From an uncultured Myxococcales bacterium (GTDB taxonomy: Bacteria > Myxococcota_A > Bradymonadia > UBA7976 > UBA1532), in NCBI GenBank assembly GCA_937896275.1, contig CALBMW010000037.1:1-9061 (forward strand): 9,061 nt of DNA, read 5' to 3'. Below are positions 1 through 6,600 of the stretch, piece by piece. Within the stretch, counting starts at the first letter, position 1, and each line of letters begins with the position of its first letter. Made by a program: the position numbers and the translations under genes. The notes under the pieces are model-generated. The model did no database searches and was not told where the DNA came from. It saw only the letters and a list, made by a program, of their open reading frames with translations.

Positions 1-150
1 AACCGCGGGCGCGGTCGCAGCACCGGCCCCCCAGGGTGGAACTGCGAGAGCCGCAACCGTGCTCGCCGCCGCGTGTGTGCGTGGGCGCCGGCCGGGGCCA
101 CCCGTAGTGCCGGGGTGCCAGCTGGGGCTGCTGCCGCGCGCACGGTCGTC

Positions 151-180
151 GGGGTCAAGGCCCGCCACTTGACACTTGCC
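151..180 (-). repeat. 30-bp intergenic repeat unit, copy 1
   Basis: Read on the minus strand the unit begins GGCAAGTGTCAAGT and ends GACCCC. It matches copy 2 (217-246, opposite strand) at 26 of 30 bases, the first 14 being identical. Together they form an inverted pair with a 36-base spacer. The core holds two tandem heptamers of CACTTGN type (166-179). Confidence 0.85.
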
Positions 181-216
181 CGTCGGGCCTCGGGTGTGGT
201 GTCGGACCTGCGGCAT

Positions 217-246
217 GGCAAGTGTCAAGTAACGGGTCTCGACCCC
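217..246 (+). repeat. 30-bp intergenic repeat unit, copy 2
   Basis: This is the plus-strand partner of copy 1: GGCAAGTGTCAAGT at 217-230 is the exact reverse complement of 167-180, and similarity continues to GACCCC at 241-246. The four differences from copy 1 lie at 231, 232, 237 and 240. Read in the frame starting at 217 it gives GKCQVTGLDP; copy 1 gives GKCQVAGLDP on the other strand. Confidence 0.85.
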
Positions 247-370
247 TGGTCGTGGCCGCTGGGGGCTGCCCGTAGCTCCCGGGCGGTGGCCGTGGCCGCA
301 AACGGGCGCCGCGTCCAGCGTCGTGGCTCCCGGCCCTCGACTGCGCGCGGCCGGGTGCGGCTGGGTGCCG

Positions 371-412
371 GGCACCTCTTCCGGGCACTTCCTCCGCGCT
401 GGCACTTCTTCC
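371..412. repeat. Three 12-bp direct repeats GGCAC-YTC-YTCC
   Basis: Near-identical 12-mers lie at 371-382, 384-395 and 401-412 (GGCACCTCTTCC, GGCACTTCCTCC, GGCACTTCTTCC), starting 13 and 17 bases apart. The uneven spacing argues against simple slippage. They share the CACTT core with the 30-bp units around them. Function unknown. The TGGCAC at 400-405 resembles half of a sigma-54 promoter, but no matching GC at -12 follows. Confidence 0.6.
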
Positions 413-441
413 AGACGGATGACGAGTACGGGCCGAAGCCT

Positions 442-471
442 GGGGTCGAACATACTCACTTACCACTTGCG
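442..471 (-). repeat. 30-bp intergenic repeat unit, diverged copy 3
   Basis: On the plus strand it starts GGGGTC like copy 1 and contains CACTTACCACTTGC in register with the CACTTGACACTTGC of copy 1. The ungapped alignment matches 19 of 30 bases with copy 1 and 20 of 30 with copy 2, with conserved ends (GCAAGTG and TCGACCCC or TTGACCCC) and a diverged middle. In the frame that gives GKCQV in copy 1 it has a TAA stop at the Gln position. Confidence 0.6.
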
Positions 472-503
472 CCCCCGGCCCACCGTTCTCGCAGCCCCTC
501 GCG

Positions 504-528
504 GAGCCGGTCGGCCGGCATCCGGCTC
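504..528 (-). terminator. Possible weak hairpin downstream of the operon
   Basis: GAGCCGG (504-510) and CCGGCTC (522-528) form a 7-bp perfect stem around an 11-base loop, 67-91 bases past the last stop codon of the operon. No T-tract follows on the minus strand, so it is not a standard intrinsic terminator; it could be a chance GC-rich stem or an RNA-stabilising 3' structure. Confidence 0.25.
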
Positions 529-594
529 ACCACGCTCCCCGCGTTCACCCAGCGCGCCGAACCGCCGCCCCACTCCAGACCGCCCACCCCGAAC

Positions 595-1713
595 TCACAG
601 CCCGCGGATCGCGAAGCCGCCGTCGGCGCCGGCCACCACCAGCCTCCCGTCGTCGGTTATCACGCAGCGGCTCCAACTCCCCGCGTCGGCCGCTGGTGAG
701 TCGTCGAACCAGGTCGCACCCGCGTCCGCTGACCGCAGGACGCGCCCCGTGCCGCGGCCGAGGGGTTGACGCTCTCCCACGGCGACGCGGTCGGAGCCCG
801 CCGCGCAGGCCCCACGCAGCCAACTCTTGCCCTCGATCAGCGGCGTGACGTCCACGGCCCGCCAGCCGGCGGCGTCGCCCGGCTCGGGGCCGCTCTGCAG
901 CAACAGCGCGCGATCGGCGTCCTGATCGACGCCCACGGCCAGCAGCCCGTCGTCGGTGAGCGCCAGCGCCCACAGCTCGCCGCGCACGTCCTCGAGGGGC
1001 CGCACGGGATCGAAGAGCGCCGCCTCCGACGTCGCGGGCACGAAGATCGTGGGCGGCTCGATGATGGTGCTGCCCACCGCGAAGAAGGCATCCTCGCTCG
1101 CGGCCAGATCGAGGATCTGATGCCCCACGCCGTCGCTGCTCCACGGTCGCACGGGCGCCCACGGTGCGTCGTCGGCGGCGCGCGCCACCAGCCCGCCGCC
1201 GGTCAATGACTCGGCCACCGCGCGTCCATCGGCCAGGCGCGCGAAGTGACCGACATGAAAGCTCTCGTCGACCTGATCCGTTCTCATCCAGATGGTATCG
1301 ACCGCTCCGTCTTCGGGGGCGTAGCGGGCCACGGCCACGCGGCTGGCGGTGTCGATCCCCGCCACGAAGAGGTCCCCGGCTGGCGCCCTCGACAGATCGC
1401 TCACGCGCCAGGTGCCGAAGCCCTCGACGGCGCCCCAGGTCGAGCCGGCGTCGTCGCTGCGCCACAGGCCGCGGCCCTCGGCCCCCGATCCGCAGCCCAC
1501 GTAGAAGGTGTCACCCCCCACGTAAAGCAAGGCATCGGTGCGGCCGCCCTGGCAGGGGTGCGCGCGCACGACCCACCCCGTCGCCGGCGCCCCGGCGTCG
1601 ACCGTCGTCGGCGCGGCCGTACCGTCCTCGCGCGGACACCCGCTCAGCGACATCGCCGCGAGCGTCAGGCCGAGCAGGCGAGCGCCCAACGGATCACGTG
1701 TGCATACCCTCAA
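595..1713 (-). CDS. Asp-box (BNR-like) beta-propeller lipoprotein
   Basis: The 372-residue product has a lipoprotein signal (GLTLAAMSLSGC, lipobox L-S-G-C26) followed by a short Ala/Thr/Pro-rich tether (about 30-46), so it should be lipid-anchored. Because residue +2 after Cys is Pro and not Asp, Lol-type sorting to the outer membrane is possible. The rest is beta-rich with two perfect Asp-box motifs (S-x-D-x-G-x-T-W) at 86-93 and 328-335, and propeller-like repeats such as GDLFVAG (113-119), DDGLLAVG (254-261) and DDGRLVVAGADGG (354-366). This resembles BNR/sialidase-fold or Ycf48/photosystem-assembly-type propellers, but no sialidase catalytic residues are evident, so a binding role is more likely. 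The TTG start overlaps the previous stop as TTGA, with a GGGGGA ribosome-site-like stretch six bases upstream; a downstream in-frame TTG at residue 9 is the alternative and would also keep the lipobox. Last gene of the cluster. Confidence 0.88.
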   Translation of the reverse strand: MRVCTRDPLGARLLGLTLAAMSLSGCPREDGTAAPTTVDAGAPATGWVVRAHPCQGGRTDALLYVGGDTFYVGCGSGAEGRGLWRSDDAGSTWGAVEGFGTWRVSDLSRAPAGDLFVAGIDTASRVAVARYAPEDGAVDTIWMRTDQVDESFHVGHFARLADGRAVAESLTGGGLVARAADDAPWAPVRPWSSDGVGHQILDLAASEDAFFAVGSTIIEPPTIFVPATSEAALFDPVRPLEDVRGELWALALTDDGLLAVGVDQDADRALLLQSGPEPGDAAGWRAVDVTPLIEGKSWLRGACAAGSDRVAVGERQPLGRGTGRVLRSADAGATWFDDSPAADAGSWSRCVITDDGRLVVAGADGGFAIRGL

Positions 1714-2840
1714 AACGATTCCCCCACCGTCACATAAGGTCGGACCTCGGCGTTCGGCCCCACGCCGACGTCGAAGGTCAGGTTCACCCGCTCGGGCGGC
1801 GCGAGCGCGAAACGTAGCCCCCCTCCACCCGCCGGATGCAGGCCGCCGACCGTCAAGGAAGACAGCGCGTGCCCGACCTCGCCGACGCCGCCGAACAATA
1901 CCGCGCCCAGCCGCCAGAACAGGGGCGCCCGATACTCCAGCGCCACGAAGGTGGCCGTCCGATCACGGAAGCGCGGCCGGTAGATGCCTCGAACGCCGTT
2001 GGCACCCCCGAGGGTCGGCATCGCCGTCCAGGGGTAGGCGCCGGCGCCCGTGGACACATAGCCCCGCCCCGCGACGACGTGGTGCAGCCACGGCAGCTCC
2101 ACGAAGCGCCTCAGGTCGAGGTCACAGCGCAGGTAGGTGTGATCGCTGCCCGTCCACGGCCCGAAGGCCGTCAAGTCGAGCTGATAGTAGCCGCCGAGCC
2201 GCGGCGCGAAGGGATCGTCGCGGTCGTCCCACTGCACCACGGCGCCCACGCCCGACGTGAGGTGATCATCGCTCCCGCGCACAGCGCCGGTGTCGAGCAG
2301 GCCGCCTGTGGCTTGCCGTTGGTACAGATAGTCATGCGCGCCGATCTGGGGTCCCACGAAGAGATCGCCGATCACGCGGCGCAGCAGCTTCACGCGGACA
2401 CCGGGGTTCCAAGCTGTGAAGACCTCGCGGTCGCCCGGCTGGGTGTCGTTGCCCACCCCGTAGAAGTCCTCGTGGTCACGGTTGAGCCCGAGCTGGACAT
2501 CGACTCGCCAGGTGTCCTGCGCCAGCACGACCGTGCCGTCGAAGCCGGTGCTGATCTGATTGCGCAGCGTATAGAGGGCGCCGATCCGGGCGCTCGAGGC
2601 CCGCACCGCGGGATCCTCGGTCTCGCGGTGCACCCAGACCGCGACCGCCGCGAAGGCGAGGCTGGTCTCGGGTGTATAGAACGCGATGGGCAGCACGCTG
2701 AGCTCGTGGCCGACGCGGGGCGCCACCGCGGCGCAGGCGCCGGTGGGATCGTCGTCGGCGCACTCGATGGTCCGCGGCGGCGTCGCGCCGGTGAGCGCGC
2801 CGAGCGCGGTCAGGGCCAGGGCGAGGAGGCTGTTGCGCAC
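1710..2840 (-). CDS. Omp85-superfamily (BamA/TamA-like) outer-membrane beta-barrel without POTRA domains
   Basis: The 376-residue product starts with a signal peptide (MRNSLLALALTALGALTGA). About 25 residues later a barrel begins directly, so there is no room for POTRA domains. Barrel landmarks of the bacterial surface antigen family are visible: FYGVGNDT (127-133), WDDRDDPFAPRLGGYY (204-219), the lid-loop motif GVRGIYRPRFRD (282-293, where VRGF/Y is usual), LEYRAPLFWRLG (301-312), FGGVGEVG (316-323), GGGGLRFAL and a last strand ending in Phe (VRPYVTVGESF), as expected of an outer-membrane beta-signal. Stand-alone barrels of this type occur in myxobacteria and Bacteroidota and are mostly uncharacterised; full-length relatives insert or translocate proteins. 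The GTG start lies 7 bp after the previous stop with only a weak ribosome site, but the signal peptide supports it. Cys27, Cys36 near the N-terminus and Cys239 are present. Outer-membrane location is strongly supported; transport of the giant co-encoded protein is inference. Confidence 0.9.
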   Translation of the reverse strand: MRNSLLALALTALGALTGATPPRTIECADDDPTGACAAVAPRVGHELSVLPIAFYTPETSLAFAAVAVWVHRETEDPAVRASSARIGALYTLRNQISTGFDGTVVLAQDTWRVDVQLGLNRDHEDFYGVGNDTQPGDREVFTAWNPGVRVKLLRRVIGDLFVGPQIGAHDYLYQRQATGGLLDTGAVRGSDDHLTSGVGAVVQWDDRDDPFAPRLGGYYQLDLTAFGPWTGSDHTYLRCDLDLRRFVELPWLHHVVAGRGYVSTGAGAYPWTAMPTLGGANGVRGIYRPRFRDRTATFVALEYRAPLFWRLGAVLFGGVGEVGHALSSLTVGGLHPAGGGGLRFALAPPERVNLTFDVGVGPNAEVRPYVTVGESF

Positions 2841-2847
2841 CCGACGG

Positions 2848-3669
2848 TCAGGGTTCCGCGCGGAAGCGCAGCGGCCATACGACGGGCACCGCGGCGCCGC
2901 CGAAGGGACGGAAGCGCCACTCGACCGCGAGCGGGCGGAGGCACATCTCGAGGTCGGTGTGGCGCGGCGCGAGGCGAAGCTGCTCCACCGTGCCGGCCGG
3001 GGTGATGTCGAAGTGCAGCGTCTTCGCGGCGTCGGCCAGCGACGGATCGGCGTCCAGCGCTCGCCGGTAGCAACGCCGCATGGACTCGGTGTGGCGCGCG
3101 AGCGTCTCGACGATCTCGACCTGCCCTGGCGCCGCGCGGCCCGGGAGCCCGGCGTCCGGCGCGGGCACCGCGGTGGGGGGCAGCCGACTCGGCCGCAGGC
3201 GATCGAAGAGCGTACCCGCGGCCGCGCGCACCGGCGCCTCGATCGCGTCGAGCGAGGGCGCGCCCCCCGCCTCCTGGGCCAACAGGCGCCCTCCGCCCGC
3301 GATGTCGTAGAGCTTGAGGTTCACCCGAATCTCAGCGCCGAAGCGCACCAAGTCGCCGAACACCGCCATGTCCGCGCCCAGCGCGCGGCCCACCTCGACG
3401 TCGCACGAGGCGTCCTCGAGGCACTTCGCGAGATCGGTGCCGGGCGGCAGCACCGCGACGATGTTCTCGCGAGTCATCACGAACCAGCCCTCGGTGGGGA
3501 GCGTCGCGGCCACCCCCCGCACCAGGTCCGTCAGGTAGTCGGCCTCCTGCGCCGTCAACTCGGCGCGGTTGCGCAGCTCGAGCACGGCGAGCTTGCGCGG
3601 CACCGCGAAGGCGCTCGCCGCCACGAGCGTCGCCCACAGCGCGGCGAGGGTCGCCGGGCGCACGATCAC
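2848..3669 (-). CDS. Periplasmic protein, TolB/CsgG-like N-terminal half plus AgmX/PglI-like C-terminal domain
   Basis: This 273-residue product has a cleavable signal peptide (about residues 1-22, hydrophobic core LAALWATLVAA, likely cut after ASAFA). Residues 25-158 look like the nucleotide-independent TolB-N/CsgG-type fold common in myxobacterial envelope proteins: KLAVLEL strand, a helix with LTDLVRG, then CLEDASC (C83, C89), VGRALGADMAVFGDLVR and a VNLKLYD strand. A Pro/Ala linker (about 160-182) leads to an AgmX/PglI-type C-terminal domain (183-270), seen as MRRCYRRAL, ITPAGTV, a second Cys at 243 and WRFRPF. That domain is known from gliding-motility proteins and resembles TonB C-termini; it probably binds an envelope partner. 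No transmembrane helix other than the signal peptide. The GTG start overlaps the upstream stop as GTGA, with no clear ribosome binding site, so translational coupling is likely; a second GTG two codons in is possible. Molecular function unknown. Confidence 0.92.
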   Translation of the reverse strand: MIVRPATLAALWATLVAASAFAVPRKLAVLELRNRAELTAQEADYLTDLVRGVAATLPTEGWFVMTRENIVAVLPPGTDLAKCLEDASCDVEVGRALGADMAVFGDLVRFGAEIRVNLKLYDIAGGGRLLAQEAGGAPSLDAIEAPVRAAAGTLFDRLRPSRLPPTAVPAPDAGLPGRAAPGQVEIVETLARHTESMRRCYRRALDADPSLADAAKTLHFDITPAGTVEQLRLAPRHTDLEMCLRPLAVEWRFRPFGGAAVPVVWPLRFRAEP

Positions 3670-6600
3670 AGGATCGGCGCCAGGTTGACGGTCAACGTGT
3701 AGGCCGGCAGCGCGACGCCGCCGAACGCGTCCACCCGAACGCGGTAGTCGCCGGCCGGCAGGTCCTGCGCGAGCCGCGAGCAGAAGCCCACGCCCCCGTC
3801 GTCGTCCGTCGACAGCTCGACGAGCGGCCCGTCCGGCTGCACGAGGAGCAGGGTCAGCAGCGTGTCGCCGGGGCAGCCGATGTCGCCGTCACCGGTGAAG
3901 ATCTCGACGCTCGTGTCGCCGCCGATCGTGAACTCGAGCTCATCCGACTCGCCCGCGCCGAAGCCCGGCCGCGGGAAGGCCCCGCCCGCCGACACGTCGG
4001 GGTACTCGACCCGACACGTCGCGCTGCAGCCGTCCCCCGCGTCGACGTTCTGGTCGTCGCAGGTCTCGCCGACCTCGAGCACCCCGTTACCGCATTGGCC
4101 CCCGAACTCGGCCTCGAGCGTGTAGGGATCGACCGGCCCCGGTCCGCCGGTGACGATCAGGTAGAAGCCCGGCGGCAGGTCGACCTCGAGCGCTGAACAG
4201 ATGGTCGCGTTGCCCGGCGTGCCCTGCGCCACGCCGTCGAAGGTGCCCGCCGCGTTTTGCACGTACAGCTCCATGTCCATTGGACCGGGGCACCCGGCCT
4301 CGTTGCCCGCCACCAGCAACACCTGGGCCGGCAGTTGCAGTCGGAACGCGAAGAAGTCGTTCTGACCCTGGCCGAAGCCGGCCTCGAAGACGCCGCCCCC
4401 CGCGATGTCGACGATCTCGCTCTGGCACTGCGCGCTGCAGCCATCGCCGTCGGCCGCGTTGCCGTCGTCGCAGGTCTCGCCCGCGTTGATCTGGCGATCG
4501 CCGCAGGGTCCGTCGAGCGTCACCGCCAGCACATAGGCCGGCACGGCGCCGCCCTGGAAGCCCACCACCTCGAACTCATAGGTCCCCGCGGGCAGCTGCC
4601 CGGTCAGCAGGGAGCACAGATCCGTTCCGCCGTCGTCGTCCGTGCCGATGTCGGCCCGGCGGTTGCGGCGGTCGAGGACGAACGCGGTCATCAGCGTGTC
4701 GCCGGGGCAGCCCGCGTCGCCGGTGGTCTCGACGTTGACCGTCGTCGGCGCGCCAATCCGCAAACGGAATCGATTGCCCCCGTTGGCACCGAAGCCCGCC
4801 GCGAAGCGGCCGCCCGCGCTGATGTCGACGGCGTCGTTCAGGCAGCGCGCGTCGCACCCGTCGCCGCCGTCGCGGTTGCCGTCATCGCACTGCTCGGCCA
4901 CGTCGAGCACGCCGTCGCCGCAGGTGTCGCCGAAGGCGAGCGTGAACACGTAGGCGGGCGCCGCGCCGCCCTCGAAGCCGATCACGATGAAGGTGTAGTC
5001 CCCCGGCGTGAGGTCGATCTCGATGCGCGAGCACAGGTTGCCGCCGCCGATGTCGTCCACGATGGTGATGGGCTCGACGTTGCCCTCGCGCAGCAGCGCC
5101 ATCACCGTGTCCACGCCGTCCGGGCAGCCGCCGAGGCCGTCGCTGGTCGTCGCGATGATGCGCCCCGGGCGGTCCAGGCTCATGCGATAGGCGTCCTGCT
5201 GACCCGCCGCGAAGCCCGGGCTGCCGAAGGACCCTCCGCCGCTCACGTCGACGCCCACCGCCCCCTCCTCGATCTGGCAGGCGCCGTCGCAGCCGTCACC
5301 GATGCGGGTGTTGCCGTCGTCGCACGCCTCACCCGCCTCGACCACGCTGTTGCCGCAGTCGCCGCGCACATCGACGAACAGCTCGTAGGCCGCGAGCGCG
5401 GCGCCCGCGAGCCCACCGATGACCTGAACCTCGTAGACGCCGGCCTCGAGGGGCTGGGCCAGCAACGAGCAAGCGCCGTCCCCGCCGTCGTCGTCCAGCG
5501 CGATCTGCAGCGGCCCGTTCACGGTCGCGCGGAACAAGGCGACCAGCGTGTCACCCGGGCACGGGCCGTCGCCCGGGCCGCGCGTCTCGAGGTGCACGTT
5601 CGCCGGCAGGGCGAGCGTCAGGCGGAAGAAGTTGCCCTGCCCGCGCGCGAAGCCGCCGGCGAAGGCGCCGCCCGCGCTGATGTCGACGTACTCGTCGACA
5701 CAGGTGGACGAGCACCCGTCGCCGCTCTGACGGTTCTGGTCGTCGCAGCTCTCGCCGGGCTCGATGACGCCGTTGCCGCAGTCGATCGTGCAGCGGGACG
5801 AGCAGCCGTCACCGTCGAGCGCGTTGCCGTCGTCACACTGCTCGTCGCCCTCGCGCAGGCCGTTGCCGCACGCGACGTAGAACTCGAAGTCGGCCAGGAA
5901 GGTCGCGCCGAGGGGCGCGCTGGCCTCGACGCGGTAGTCGCCCACCTGCAGCGGGAGGTCGATCAGGGCGCAGACGTTGGCGGTCCCGTCCATGGCGCGC
6001 AGCGGCAGGTACGCGCCCAGCGCCGCGTCGAAGCGCGAGAGCACCAGGTGGCTCTCGGCCGGACAGCCGCCCAACCCGGCCAACTGCACGGCGAGGCTGG
6101 TGTTGGCCTCGACGGGCAGATCGAAGAGGGCGCGCCGCCGATCGCTCAGCTCGACCTGGAAGAAGCCCGAGGCGCGCACCTCGATCGGCTCGACGAGGCA
6201 CAAGGCGTCGCAGCCGTCGCCGGCGTCGAGGTTGCCGTCGTCGCAGTCCTCGGCCTGGGCAAGCCGCCCGTCGCCGCACGCGGGCGCCTCGGTCCGACAA
6301 GTGTCGTCGCAGCCGTCGCCGGCGTCGGTGTTGCCGTCGTCGCAGGTCTCGGCGCCCTCGGCGACGCCGTCGCCGCAGGTGGGCTCCCGCTGGCACGCAG
6401 CGTCGCAGCCGTCGCCCTCGTCGAGGTTGCCGTCATCACAGGTCTCGCGGGGGCCCAGGACGCCGTCGCCGCAGACCGCGGGCGAGCGGTGACGCACGCG
6501 CAGGACGTAGGCCGGGAAGGCCGCGCCGCCCACGGGTCGCGCGAACAGGCGCCACGTCCCGGCGGGGAGCGCGGCCTTCAGCACCGGGCACCCGTCGGCG

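Larger units (their letters stand above)
1..594. other. Intergenic stretch downstream of the operon, no convincing gene
   Basis: This stretch contains the three 30-bp units, the GGCAC repeats and the hairpin listed separately, but no frame with a convincing protein. Plus-strand frame 1 is open from 1 to 699 and the matching minus-strand frame from 459 to 1, but both translations are Arg/Pro/Ala/Gly-rich low-complexity sequence without a recognisable domain, and long open frames arise easily at this GC content. No tRNA, rRNA, promoter with a good -10 box, or CRISPR array was found. Confidence 0.6.

Noticed and set aside
169..174. TTGACA as a -35 promoter box in the inverted repeat
   Set aside because: The bases 17 positions downstream are GC-rich on either strand (none resembles TATAAT), and the match is explained by the repeat unit itself.
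400..417. Sigma-54 promoter starting TGGCAC
   Set aside because: The -24 half fits, but the expected TTGC-type -12 element five bases later is CCAG.
421..471. tRNA-like T-loop around GGGGTCGAACATA
   Set aside because: No matching acceptor, D or anticodon arms can be folded around it; it belongs to repeat copy 3.
73..699. Plus-strand open frame of 208 codons starting at GTG
   Set aside because: Low-complexity composition, no plausible ribosome site, and its 3' end overlaps the lipoprotein gene on the opposite strand. The open frame extends upstream to position 1 without a better start. The GKCQVTGLDP patch is noted as part of the repeat unit instead.
545..1465. Minus-strand open frame of 306 codons overlapping the lipoprotein gene
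   Set aside because: Arg/Gly-rich shifted-frame translation; the alternative frame has a lipobox and two perfect Asp-boxes.
1836..3005. Plus-strand open frame of 389 codons
   Set aside because: Antisense to the Omp85 barrel and part of the TolB-AgmX gene, both of which have strong domain and signal-peptide evidence. The translation is Arg/Ala/Gly-rich without motifs.
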